Shown here piece after piece: positions 1 through 6,491 of a stretch of 64,000 nt of DNA. Source of the stretch: a virus. A program made the translations under genes and the position numbers. The stretch's first letter is position 1; every line of letters starts with the position of its first letter. Under the pieces are notes generated by a model that saw nothing but the letters and a program-made list of their open reading frames with translations, had not been told where the DNA came from and ran no database searches. The DNA lies in the IMG/VR virus record IMGVR_UViG_3300019762_000006, positions 1 through 64,000 of that record. One strand, written 5' to 3'.

Positions 1-25
1 CTGCCATAATTTGTTGTGTTATCAT
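1..25 (-). CDS. 5' end of a leftward gene, cut by the window edge
   Basis: Only the first eight codons are visible (MITQQIMA). An ATG at 25-23 on the minus strand follows a strong Shine-Dalgarno TAAGGAGA at 33-40, so a gene starts here and continues off the left edge. It is the next cistron of the leftward early-type operon. Function unknown. Confidence 0.5.
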
Positions 26-45
26 TTTATTTTCTCCTTAGTTTC

Positions 46-57
46 GGCCCGAAGGCC
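46..57 (-). other. UUCG-tetraloop intergenic hairpin
   Basis: On the minus strand GGCC-TTCG-GGCC folds into a 4-bp GC stem closed by a C(UUCG)G tetraloop, between the stop of the 216-residue gene and the ribosome binding site of the next gene. No U-tract follows, so it looks like an intercistronic stability or processing hairpin rather than a terminator. Confidence 0.45.
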
Positions 58-64
58 TGGTTGA

Positions 65-715
65 TTAGTCTTCTAGAATGAAGTCTGCTCCTTGGTCTAC
101 TAATTCCAGCTTGTTGAATTCACTAAATTGCTTTTGGGCTTTAGATTCAGCTACTGTGAACCATTTATCAATGTTAGCTTGGTTAGCTTTATTTGCATAT
201 GAAATGTCTACATCTAATGCTACACATACTGCTGTAATTGCATTTGTTAGATCGTCTTTATTTCCTTGAATTGCTTCTGTTAATACTCCCTTACTGTAGT
301 ATGCGGGATTACCAATAGCATTTCTAGCTTTAGTTGCTGATAAGTATGAGATACCAGTAACTACTTCAAACTCTGCTTGTCTTTCATCAGTGAACATTGC
401 ACTAGACACATTGATTAGTGATAATACTCTAGCCATTACTGGTCCGAATATATACTCTGCAATTGGGAAGGCATTTACTGAGTACTTTGTACCGTCATTT
501 GCTACAATTGGCTTCATCTTGTTTAATGTGTCCATAAGTCCTGTTAACTTTGCGATCTCTTCAGATTCTTCCTCAGTACTTGCTAAGTATTCTATGTAAT
601 CGTTGTTGTCTAATAACTTTAACTTTGCTTCGTCTTTTGCTTTCTTTCTAGACTCTTTTGCTTTTGCTATTGCTATTTCCATTTTCTGCTCTGCTGTTAA
701 TTCTTCTTTACTCAT
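65..715 (-). CDS. hypothetical early-region protein, 216 aa
   Basis: Function not recognised. The N-terminal ~45 residues are charged and helical (rich in K, E and A), followed by a mixed globular region and an acidic C-terminus. The start has a good ribosome binding site (AAAGGAAAAAT before ATG). It is part of the leftward block of small genes at 1-3.5 kb, the presumed early region. No catalytic motif, membrane segment or cysteine cluster is visible. A soluble host-takeover protein is possible, but that is position-based inference only. Confidence 0.7.
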   Translation of the reverse strand: MSKEELTAEQKMEIAIAKAKESRKKAKDEAKLKLLDNNDYIEYLASTEEESEEIAKLTGLMDTLNKMKPIVANDGTKYSVNAFPIAEYIFGPVMARVLSLINVSSAMFTDERQAEFEVVTGISYLSATKARNAIGNPAYYSKGVLTEAIQGNKDDLTNAITAVCVALDVDISYANKANQANIDKWFTVAESKAQKQFSEFNKLELVDQGADFILED

Positions 716-778
716 ATTTTTCCTTTAATTTGTAATTGGTGCTAACACCTTTGAACCCACCGAAGTAGGCTCTAACTA

Positions 779-1108
779 TTAACTGTTTGCACTTGCTTGT
801 GCTATAGTGCTCCTAGGTTCTGATATTGTATAAGGTACTTGAAGATGTCTATGAGCATTCTCCTCTGACATACCCCCAGCAACCAGTTTCTTAATACCTT
901 CTTGTATAACCGTAGCATACTCTATTCTTTGTTCAGCAATCGCTGGTTGTAAACTACCATGAATTAACTCTACTGCACTTCTAGCAGTTGTCATTACATC
1001 TGCTATAGTTTGTGATGCCTCCACTACTGCGTCTAAAGTTGATACAGTAGTTCCCTTAAGGCGTTTACCTAATGCTAAGTCGCCTTTATATTCATTTCTA
1101 ATAATCAT
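779..1108 (-). CDS. hypothetical early-region protein, 109 aa
   Basis: Function not recognised. A predicted mostly helical soluble protein; ribosome binding site TAAAGGA upstream of the ATG. Its start is about 40 nt downstream of a short hairpin (1143-1157) that is a candidate vRNAP promoter, so it is probably the first gene of a leftward early transcript that continues into the 216-residue gene. Confidence 0.65.
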   Translation of the reverse strand: MIIRNEYKGDLALGKRLKGTTVSTLDAVVEASQTIADVMTTARSAVELIHGSLQPAIAEQRIEYATVIQEGIKKLVAGGMSEENAHRHLQVPYTISEPRSTIAQASANS

Positions 1109-1142
1109 ATGATTCCTTTATAAAATAATCTAATAAAAATAA

Positions 1143-1157
1143 TACTGCGAAGCAGTA
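1143..1157 (-). promoter_or_regulatory. candidate vRNAP hairpin promoter, leftward
   Basis: TACTGC-GAA-GCAGTA: a perfect 6-bp stem with a 3-nt GAA loop on the + strand, which would be the template for leftward transcription. N4 vRNAP promoters are template-strand hairpins with a 5-7 bp stem and 3-nt loop with a central purine; this fits. Immediately downstream (minus strand) is the box TATTTTTATTAGATT, shared with the hairpins at 1846 and 2017. It lies about 40 nt before the 109-residue gene. Confidence 0.55.
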
Positions 1158-1160
1158 CAA

Positions 1161-1367
1161 CTAAATAGTACCAAAGCGATTAACTACTTGGGATGAGCTA
1201 ATTGTGGATACTAAATTCTTAAATTGAACATAATATAAGTTTCCTTCTTTACAGAATTCAACATATAGTATTTTACCTATTCTTCTGCTTTTCCCTATGA
1301 TATAAGCTATATGAGTATAGTCTACCATAGGCATTTGTTTATTTGCTGTTTCTTTTAGTTCATCCAT
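1161..1367 (-). CDS. hypothetical small protein, 68 aa
   Basis: Function not recognised. The middle is predicted beta-rich (VDYTHIAYIIGK, ILYVEFCKEGNLYYVQF), suggesting a small beta-barrel or SH3-like fold. An A/G-rich ribosome binding region (AAAAAGAAGAAA) precedes the ATG. It lies in the leftward early block, directly downstream of the 38-residue membrane peptide gene. Confidence 0.6.
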   Translation of the reverse strand: MDELKETANKQMPMVDYTHIAYIIGKSRRIGKILYVEFCKEGNLYYVQFKNLVSTISSSQVVNRFGTI

Positions 1368-1380
1368 TTTCTTCTTTTTG

Positions 1381-1497
1381 TTAAGGTATAAACTGAATTA
1401 ATCCAAATAGTATTGCTAGTACCGCACCTGTTGTTGGGTGTAATAAATACACTCCTCCAATTACTAATAGTCCACCTAGTAGTTTTTCATATTGCAT
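1381..1497 (-). CDS. small single-span membrane protein, 38 aa
   Basis: The ORF begins MQYEKLLGGLLVIGGVYLL and ends FGLIQFIP. It is almost entirely hydrophobic, enough for one long or two short membrane helices. The ribosome binding site TAAAGGATTAGAC precedes ATG, and the ORF fills an otherwise unexplained gap between two leftward genes. Function unknown. Confidence 0.55.
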   Translation of the reverse strand: MQYEKLLGGLLVIGGVYLLHPTTGAVLAILFGLIQFIP

Positions 1498-1507
1498 GTC
1501 TAATCCT

Positions 1508-1717
1508 TTATATATTAATATAGTTTCTCTCTTTAGTTCTAACATGCTCATCACATGCTATACAATTTGATAATATTGGCATTGAGTCTGCCCACTCTAC
1601 TACATCTTTGGTGTCTAACATATTGCCACATTCTTTGCACATTATTGCGTATGGTTTTGAGTAGTCTACTTCTTCTACATTTGCCCATCTTTCATTTGAT
1701 ATCTCTTCATTTGTCAT
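1508..1717 (-). CDS. small zinc-ribbon-like protein, 69 aa
   Basis: Two CxxC pairs (CKEC about residue 27 and CIAC about residue 52) are spaced like a four-cysteine zinc ribbon. The ribosome binding site TAAGGAGAAAAC is strong. It is the first gene of the leftward block downstream of the hairpin at 1846, with a long leader. A small zinc-binding regulator or host-factor-binding protein is plausible; there is no specific family assignment. Confidence 0.65.
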   Translation of the reverse strand: MTNEEISNERWANVEEVDYSKPYAIMCKECGNMLDTKDVVEWADSMPILSNCIACDEHVRTKERNYINI

Positions 1718-1845
1718 ATTGTTTTCTCCTTATGTTTGTGATAGGCACACTTATACTTGGGTGCGAACGGGTTACTTGTTATTTAATACTATGTACTTTA
1801 GATGGAATAAAGTATTGAGATAGTTATAAATCTAATAAAAATATA

Positions 1846-1858
1846 GCTACGAAGTAGC
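1846..1858 (-). promoter_or_regulatory. candidate vRNAP hairpin promoter, leftward
   Basis: GCTAC-GAA-GTAGC: 5-bp stem with 3-nt loop GAA, identical loop to the hairpins at 1143 and 2017. The minus strand continues with TATTTTTATTAGATTT, the shared downstream box. It would drive the zinc-ribbon gene, leaving a leader of roughly 120 nt. Confidence 0.5.
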
Positions 1859-1945
1859 ATTAAGAAAAAATTAAGGTTAGAATATTTGAATGTTGGTGTT
1901 TGTGAGTATGCATTAATGTGGGTTTGCATTGAATTCAACCCCAAA

Positions 1946-1961
1946 AGAGACAAAAGTCTCT
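1946..1961 (-). terminator. short hairpin terminator or attenuator
   Basis: On the minus strand AGAGAC-TTTT-GTCTCT (6-bp stem, 4-nt loop) is followed by TTTGGGG. It lies about 65 nt downstream of the candidate promoter hairpin at 2017-2031, so transcripts from that promoter may end here and yield a short RNA. Confidence 0.4.
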
Positions 1962-2016
1962 ATAGAGTTTTTAGGAGGATTAAAATTAATTCTGTAGGAG
2001 AATCTAATATAAATAC

Positions 2017-2031
2017 TAATGCGAAGCATTA
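2017..2031 (-). promoter_or_regulatory. candidate vRNAP hairpin promoter, leftward
   Basis: TAATGC-GAA-GCATTA: 6-bp stem, 3-nt GAA loop. The flanking box on the minus strand is TATTTATATTAGATT. There is no gene start for about 300 nt downstream, but a terminator-like hairpin follows at 1946-1961. Confidence 0.5.
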
Positions 2032-2104
2032 AGTAAAGTTTAAGATTACACAAAGTGAGTGTATATTAATTATATATATAGGACATTAACTGTAAAGCCA
2101 TTGT

Positions 2105-2176
2105 TTGCTCGATTTTGCGTTTAAAATATGGCACAGTTTGAGCAATATAATTGAAAATGTTGCTCGAATCGAGCAA
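2105..2176. promoter_or_regulatory. TTGCTCGA operator / iteron cluster
   Basis: A perfect 17-bp palindrome, TTGCTCGA-A-TCGAGCAA, at 2160-2176, plus one exact half-site at 2105-2112 and one near-match in the opposite orientation at 2138-2145. The palindrome ends just upstream of the -35 of the RepL-like gene, so it is probably where that protein or another regulator binds. By analogy with plasmid initiators it could also be an origin element. Confidence 0.6.
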
Positions 2177-2184
2177 GATTTTAT

Positions 2185-2212
2185 TTGAATTTAAGCTAAA
2201 ACTAAGTATAAT
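2185..2212 (+). promoter_or_regulatory. sigma70-type promoter of the RepL-like gene
   Basis: TTGAAT (2185-2190), 16-bp spacer, TATAAT (2207-2212), followed by the ribosome binding site AAAGGATTAGC and the ATG at 2249. The TTGCTCGA palindrome ends 8 bp before the -35 box. Confidence 0.6.
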
Positions 2213-2248
2213 TGGATTGAAAAAGATTAATTAGCAAAGGATTAGCTT

Positions 2249-2746
2249 ATGAGTAATAACATTATAAACCAGATTAGCTTAAAAGCAAATGAAGAACTGG
2301 TAAAAAGAACAAAACAAAGACATGCTCGATATTTCCATATGGTTGGAAGAGAGCAATTAGTCAATGTAGCCCCGAAAGGCAATACTAAAAAGGAGTGGAG
2401 AATGGAAGGAATAGACTTTATAGATGCTGTTGTAGCAATGAGTGCCAAAGAACAAAAAGTCGTAAAGCTCATTAAGGACTGTATTAAATGGAGTACTGAA
2501 ATGGGTTCTTTAGATTACATTGTAGAACTGAGTCCGGACTCTGTACATTTTAATCCAGATGTTGATGGTACCATGACTTACAATATGTTTCTAAAAGGCT
2601 ATGGACTGTTGTTTAAAAAAGACTTGGTTAGAAGAATAAGTAAAAGTAGATATATGTTTAACCCTGAATTCTTTGTGATAACAGGAGATGCCCAATTGCA
2701 CTTTGATGTAGTATGGCAACAAGCACCAGCCTATAGTATAGTCTAA
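2249..2746 (+). CDS. RepL-like winged-helix protein, 165 aa
   Basis: The C-terminal part (about residues 117-143, GYGLLFKKDLVRRISK then RYMFNPEFF) resembles the signature of RepL-type plasmid replication initiators, where a lysine/arginine helix is followed by a tyrosine and an NP turn. N-terminally there is a basic helical segment. It is the only rightward gene in the leftward early block, has its own sigma70 promoter, and sits directly downstream of a palindromic TTGCTCGA cluster. It may be a replication initiator or an autoregulated transcription factor; the RepL link is motif-level recognition, not an alignment. Confidence 0.55.
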   Translation: MSNNIINQISLKANEELVKRTKQRHARYFHMVGREQLVNVAPKGNTKKEWRMEGIDFIDAVVAMSAKEQKVVKLIKDCIKWSTEMGSLDYIVELSPDSVHFNPDVDGTMTYNMFLKGYGLLFKKDLVRRISKSRYMFNPEFFVITGDAQLHFDVVWQQAPAYSIV

Positions 2747-2838
2747 CTTACTATCAGAGCTGTGTAACCCGTAATCCTTTCAGGCTTACTATCAGCTGTG
2801 TGTAAGTGTGTAAAGAGTAGAAATGATAGACTTAAAGT

Positions 2839-3177
2839 CTACCATTCTGCTGTTTCACATTGACTTACATCTAGACTCGGATGTTGTAATTCTACAAACC
2901 ACATATTGCCGTTTGTTTGTAAATTGCTTTTAGTTGGGTCTATAGACACAAACATTCTATTATCCATTATAATTTGCCCTCTGCTCCCTATAATAAATAG
3001 TTCTGCTTTGATAAATTCTCCAGACTGTGACTTTAGGAATGCTTTATCTGCGTATTTAGTACCCTTGTTAAGCATAAGTTTAGCATATACATTACACTCT
3101 CTAATCTTAGACTCATCAATACTAAATCCTCTTTTTACACTTGCCACGCCATTATTAAATTTTATTAATTGTTCCAT
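2839..3177 (-). CDS. hypothetical protein, 112 aa
   Basis: Function not recognised; predicted beta-rich. It ends convergently with the RepL-like gene. Its stop overlaps a small inverted repeat (TAGACT-TAA-AGTCTA, 2827-2841) that may help stop transcription from either side. The ribosome binding site is weak-to-moderate (AGGAGAATTAACAA). Part of the leftward early-type block. Confidence 0.6.
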   Translation of the reverse strand: MEQLIKFNNGVASVKRGFSIDESKIRECNVYAKLMLNKGTKYADKAFLKSQSGEFIKAELFIIGSRGQIIMDNRMFVSIDPTKSNLQTNGNMWFVELQHPSLDVSQCETAEW

Positions 3178-3240
3178 TTGTTAATTCTCCTACGAATTTA
3201 ATTTGTTAGTCCTAAGACACCTAATATAAAGTAAGGACTG

Positions 3241-3519
3241 TTAATCCTCTAATACTTTCTTCTTCTCTGCTAGTTTAGCTTGTAATACTGCTATTCTATC
3301 CATAGACTCAATCTCTGCTTCCATAGAGTCTGCTTTAGCTTCAATGATAGACACCTTTAATGTTTCTTTTGCAATAGTAGTCATGTCGTTTGCTAAGTCT
3401 ATAATGTTTACTGCCACATTAATACCAGATACTGCACCATATCCAATAGCTCCGATAGATGAACGAATTGGGTTCTTTGTAATATACTCTCTTGATTGTT
3501 TGTCGATTTGGTTTGCCAT
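3241..3519 (-). CDS. hypothetical coiled-coil protein with hydrophobic centre, 92 aa
   Basis: Residues about 18-45 (SSIGAIGYGAVSGINVAVN and following) are glycine/alanine-rich and hydrophobic, possibly an amphipathic or membrane-inserting segment. The C-terminal ~40 residues form a predicted coiled coil ending in charged residues. A very strong ribosome binding site (AGGAGGATTATT) suggests high expression. It is the first substantial gene downstream of the hairpins at 3581 and 3684. Function unknown; a membrane-acting host-takeover protein is conceivable. Confidence 0.65.
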   Translation of the reverse strand: MANQIDKQSREYITKNPIRSSIGAIGYGAVSGINVAVNIIDLANDMTTIAKETLKVSIIEAKADSMEAEIESMDRIAVLQAKLAEKKKVLED

Positions 3520-3580
3520 AATAATCCTCCTACAGATAATAACTTGTTAGCCCTTAGGCACAATATACTAATATAAATAA

Positions 3581-3596
3581 TAGAGCGATAGCTCTA
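3581..3596 (-). promoter_or_regulatory. variant vRNAP-type hairpin, leftward
   Basis: TAGAGC-GATA-GCTCTA: 6-bp stem with a 4-nt loop, so slightly off the N4 pattern. The minus-strand flank TATTTATATTAGTAT is the same box that follows the GAA-loop hairpins. It lies about 65 nt upstream of the 92-residue gene start. Confidence 0.4.
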
Positions 3597-3647
3597 CTAG
3601 TTGTTAAACATTGGATATGAATCCTCGTCGTACTGCTCATCAAACAT
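3597..3647 (-). CDS. possible 16-residue acidic micropeptide
   Basis: MFDEQYDEDSYPMFNN, preceded by a strong ribosome binding site (AAGGAGTCAGT then ATG). It lies between two candidate hairpin promoters and its stop codon abuts the hairpin at 3581-3596. It could be a translated leader peptide; a real product is not certain. Confidence 0.35.
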   Translation of the reverse strand: MFDEQYDEDSYPMFNN

Positions 3648-3683
3648 ACTGACTCCTTGTAATTGATATACTACTATAAAGAC

Positions 3684-3698
3684 TGCCATGCAATGGCA
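3684..3698 (-). promoter_or_regulatory. candidate vRNAP hairpin promoter, leftward
   Basis: TGCCAT-GCA-ATGGCA: perfect 6-bp stem, 3-nt loop, followed on the minus strand by the degenerate box TCTTTATAGTAGTAT. The central loop base is C rather than a purine on the + strand, a deviation from the N4 rule. It is the rightmost member of the leftward hairpin set and close to the divergence point with the rightward genes. Confidence 0.4.
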
Positions 3699-3817
3699 CT
3701 GACTGCTCAACAAAAAGGATGTTAAAGCTTCAGCTATGGGGGGTACGGTTTCAATCGGAAGTGTGTAAGGGTGTATACTGTACTCACACCCGAAAATTTA
3801 GGCAATTAAAAGTTTAA

Positions 3818-4371
3818 CCCCTCATGTTTCAGTTCAGTTTAAGATGTAATAGTGTATTATTATAATAACGCAGTCCATGAGATATAAGCCGTATGTAAAA
3901 AAGGATAATCATGAAAGATTATAATCCCGTGTCAATGATGTTAAATATGCCATGCCAGTATATTGTACTAGACTCAGATAAAGACAGTTCCTATACAGAA
4001 GTTCTATTAGGACATTTTGCTTTCTATGACGAAGAAGGTTATGGGTATGTTTGGGTAGCAGGCGGTACTAGTTATACAAGAGCTACTAGCTTTGCAGATG
4101 TTAATACTTTAGAAGAGTATATATCATCACAGTTAAAATACGGAGTTGTCATTAAGTGTAAACACGTGTTTCCAGTATCTACTTGTGTACATGAATACCA
4201 CAAACATCAACAACTTACTGATCTTATTAAGAATTCTTAATAAGTAAAATTGCAGGCCTGGAGGCAACTTTAGGCCCGCTCAGATTAAAACTATTAAGAC
4301 CTACACACCCGAAATTTTAAATCTAACATAAACATCCCCTCATAATTCAGCTATACTTAAGTTCCCCTCAT
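3818..4371 (+). repeat. three CCCCTCAT repeats upstream of rightward genes
   Basis: CCCCTCAT occurs at 3818-3825, 4336-4343 and 4364-4371. The first two extend to CCCCTCATnnTTCAG. Each lies in an intergenic region just before a rightward gene (3911 and 4401); the last directly abuts a TATAAT. A second shared string, ACACCCGAAA/T followed by A/T-rich sequence, also precedes both genes (near 3786 and 4306). They look like activator or repressor sites. Confidence 0.45.
3911..4240 (+). CDS. hypothetical protein, 109 aa
   Basis: Function not recognised. Several aromatic residues and alternating beta-type segments (YGYVWVAGGTSY) suggest a small alpha/beta protein; the C-terminus has three cysteines or histidine-rich positions (KCKHVF, CVHEYHKHQQ). 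The leader holds a TATAAT at 3861-3866 and ribosome binding site AAAAGGATAATC. It is the first gene of the rightward block. Confidence 0.6.
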   Translation: MKDYNPVSMMLNMPCQYIVLDSDKDSSYTEVLLGHFAFYDEEGYGYVWVAGGTSYTRATSFADVNTLEEYISSQLKYGVVIKCKHVFPVSTCVHEYHKHQQLTDLIKNS

Positions 4372-4372
4372 G

Positions 4373-4378
4373 TATAAT
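4373..4378 (+). promoter_or_regulatory. candidate -10 element upstream of the 66-residue gene
   Basis: TATAAT preceded by TG and directly by a CCCCTCAT repeat, 23 nt before the start codon at 4401. No good -35 is seen, so activation through the repeat is possible. Confidence 0.4.
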
Positions 4379-4400
4379 TATAATAAATAAAGGAGTACAT

Positions 4401-4601
4401 ATGCATTTACAAAAAACACAAATTACAAATGGTAATAGTCAGTTTTTAAGGTTCCATTCTGAGAGTACCCTGGCTGATAATTGTTTAACAAGTAAGACCC
4501 CTAAAATTGATGGTAGAAAAGTGGATATACTACAGATAACACATATTCCAGATGCTAGATATGACCTATACGTAGAATTTGTATACAAGGGTAGTGAATG
4601 A
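4401..4601 (+). CDS. hypothetical small protein, 66 aa
   Basis: Function not recognised. Ribosome binding site AAAGGAGTACAT. Its stop overlaps the next start codon (ATGA), implying translational coupling with the 110-residue cysteine-containing protein. Confidence 0.55.
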   Translation: MHLQKTQITNGNSQFLRFHSESTLADNCLTSKTPKIDGRKVDILQITHIPDARYDLYVEFVYKGSE

Positions 4602-4930
4602 ATAAAGAAATAGCATTAGTAGGAACCCAATCAACTGAGGCTCAAGAATGGGCAGCTGAATTCATGCGAATATTTGGTAACAGAAAAGAAGACATTAATA
4701 AAGACTTGATGATCACTTGGTTTGCTAACGCTATTGAGGTGGCAAAAGATAGTTTTGGCGAATTTGAAAATGAGTACTTAAATAATTGGGATACTAACTA
4801 CGAGATAGTAAATACATGTGGAGATTGTGAAGACTTTGGTATTCAAGGCTGCAAAACCTCAAGACTTGAGGCTAAGTATAGTACAGCAAGTACACCAGCT
4901 TGTAGTGAGTTTAAGATAAAAGGTAAATAA
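4598..4930 (+). CDS. hypothetical protein with C-terminal cysteine cluster, 110 aa
   Basis: Residues about 72-105 carry CGDCEDFGIQGC and a later PAC, a four-cysteine pattern compatible with a zinc knuckle. The N-terminal two-thirds is helical and acidic. It is coupled to the preceding gene (ATGA overlap) and to the following one (stop TAA immediately followed by ATG). Function unknown. Confidence 0.6.
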   Translation: MNKEIALVGTQSTEAQEWAAEFMRIFGNRKEDINKDLMITWFANAIEVAKDSFGEFENEYLNNWDTNYEIVNTCGDCEDFGIQGCKTSRLEAKYSTASTPACSEFKIKGK

Positions 4931-5263
4931 ATGAAAGAAGATACATTAGAAATTGCTGGCCAAATAGTAACTATGCGAGATATGTTTGATAGACCTGACT
5001 GGGTAAAGATGCTAAAAGATGCAGAAAATATACTGAACATATTAGAGGATAGAGTTTGTGAATACTACAGAACAAATAGAGAAGATCCTAAGTACTTAAT
5101 AATGTCACGTAGTGATTGGCTTGATATAAGATCTAATACCCTTTTGTATGAAATCCATATGAACCACCGTGGCCGAAGAGCAGATGGTGGACCTACCACT
5201 TTCAGAGGATTGGTAGTAGCAATAGTGGAGGACTTTAATGAGTCCATATTGGAGGTACGGTAA
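4931..5263 (+). CDS. hypothetical protein, 110 aa
   Basis: Function not recognised; charged, predicted alpha/beta, no cysteine cluster or membrane segment. It starts directly after the upstream stop and ends in TAATG overlapping the next start, so it belongs to a translationally coupled run of small genes. Confidence 0.6.
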   Translation: MKEDTLEIAGQIVTMRDMFDRPDWVKMLKDAENILNILEDRVCEYYRTNREDPKYLIMSRSDWLDIRSNTLLYEIHMNHRGRRADGGPTTFRGLVVAIVEDFNESILEVR

Positions 5264-5511
5264 TGAAAGGAAAGCCCATAAAAGTTAACAGTATACAATT
5301 CCCAAGTGCAAGAGCAGCAGCTAGGTACATAGTTGCTGAAGAGGCAAAGCTTGGTAATGTACGTAAAGAAAACACAATAGCAAAAGAGCTAAAACGATGC
5401 TTCCCAAAGAATGGTGGTAATAGTTGGCCAATGTATGGTAAATATGTAGTAATGCTTGGTTCCGCAGAGAGCGAAGCGAACGAGGAGGGAATAGATGAAA
5501 GTAAGAGTTAA
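5263..5511 (+). CDS. small DNA-binding-type protein (NUMOD1/IENR1-like), 82 aa
   Basis: Residues about 10-65 (FPSARAAARYIV, then TIAKELKR and SWPMYGKY) resemble the modular DNA-binding helix-turn-helix often attached to homing endonucleases: a residue-type scanning helix, a TI.K.LK helix and a final tyrosine-glycine strand. A strong ribosome binding site (GGAGGTACGGTA) precedes it. The last codons (5466-5489) are an unusually G-rich purine stretch. It lies one gene upstream of a GIY-YIG-like protein, so it may be a detached DNA-binding module. Assignment tentative. Confidence 0.5.
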   Translation: MKGKPIKVNSIQFPSARAAARYIVAEEAKLGNVRKENTIAKELKRCFPKNGGNSWPMYGKYVVMLGSAESEANEEGIDESKS

Positions 5512-5680
5512 ACAAATTGGTGAATTGTACTATCCACAATATAGGTTTCTGTTTGTGTGGAATACCTTCCAAGAGATGGTTGGTATTGACGTGTTAAATA
5601 CAGTAAAGTTTGGTGTCCTTGAAGATGCTATAAAGTATGCTAAAAAAGCAACATATAAAATACACCCAGTTAGTCTGTAA
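5495..5680 (+). CDS. hypothetical small protein, 61 aa
   Basis: Function not recognised; basic, aromatic-rich. Overlaps the end of the preceding gene by 17 nt and uses the strong ribosome binding site CGAGGAGGGAATAG that lies inside it. Confidence 0.5.
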   Translation: MKVRVKQIGELYYPQYRFLFVWNTFQEMVGIDVLNTVKFGVLEDAIKYAKKATYKIHPVSL

Positions 5681-5706
5681 TACTAAATTGTACATAAGGA
5701 ATAAAG

Positions 5707-6099
5707 ATGGCTAAAAAGAAGTGGACTCAACCCAAGGTTAAGTACGACGGGTTTGTGTATATAATAAAAATATATACAGACCAAGGAATAGTTAACAAGG
5801 TTGGCACAACAAATAGAACTCCTAAGGCTAGAATGCTAGAGATAGCTGGAGAGTTGTATGAAGTACTTGGGTACATACCAAGAATGCAAATGATCCGACA
5901 AAAACAAACCAAAGACAATTACCAAATTGAGGCTGCTGTGCTAAGAAAGACACAGAAGTATAGATGTGGTTTGGGACTGTGCGAGTGGTCTGGTGAGTCA
6001 GAACTTAGAAAAATGGATGAGCAAGAACTGTTGCAAGTATATGATGTGTGCTTGTCAGAGGGCTTTGCCCCAACAACAAAATTTGAGGTGGAGCTATGA
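5707..6099 (+). CDS. T5orf172/GIY-YIG-type nuclease-fold protein, 130 aa
   Basis: Residues about 15-75 show the family pattern: GFVYIIKIYT, then KVGTTNRTPKARM, then a helix ending in a glutamate/alanine region (EAAVLRK) and WSGESE near residue 100. In the T5orf172 branch of the GIY-YIG superfamily, the first strand carries the YII and the following strand the K-V/I-G-x-T/S. The protein is essentially one nuclease-type domain without an obvious DNA-binding extension. Catalysis is not proven: the classical GIY tyrosines are only partly kept. A free-standing homing-type nuclease or a DNA-binding derivative are both possible. Confidence 0.65.
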   Translation: MAKKKWTQPKVKYDGFVYIIKIYTDQGIVNKVGTTNRTPKARMLEIAGELYEVLGYIPRMQMIRQKQTKDNYQIEAAVLRKTQKYRCGLGLCEWSGESELRKMDEQELLQVYDVCLSEGFAPTTKFEVEL

Positions 6100-6491
6100 T
6101 AGAATCTGAAGAACTGCTTGGGGATGACTTCTGGACAGAAGAGGAGCTATATAAAATGGCTGTGGATCAAATAGATACACCAAGATATGAAGATAAAAAA
6201 CTAAATATATGTATATACCACTTATACAAAAATGCTATAGATACTGGGCTAGTATTAATAACAACTGTGAAGTCAGTAGTAGATGGACAAAATGCAATAG
6301 ATAAGTTGTGGGCTGATGCTGGTATCCTGTCAATAGCTGGGGAATACAGTGAAGAATCCGAAGTAAGTAAATATAAGTTAGAAGCAATATATACAGTACT
6401 AGAAAAGTATGCTTACAAAGGTAAAATGAAGTTGATTGGTTCAGATAGAGTGTTTAGATACGAAAAATGGATGGATAACTTGGTAAATTAG
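6096..6491 (+). CDS. hypothetical protein, 131 aa
   Basis: Function not recognised. Acidic N-terminus (EELLGDDFWTEEEL) then mixed alpha/beta. Overlaps the end of the T5orf172-type gene by 4 nt (ATGA), so translation is coupled. Last gene of the small-gene run; the promoter of the terminase operon follows. Confidence 0.55.
   Translation: MIESEELLGDDFWTEEELYKMAVDQIDTPRYEDKKLNICIYHLYKNAIDTGLVLITTVKSVVDGQNAIDKLWADAGILSIAGEYSEESEVSKYKLEAIYTVLEKYAYKGKMKLIGSDRVFRYEKWMDNLVN

Noticed and set aside
2746-2815. Direct repeat CTTACTATCAG...CTGTGTGTAA
   Set aside because: Two imperfect copies in the convergent gap after the RepL-like gene; may matter for termination but no clear function and no third copy found.
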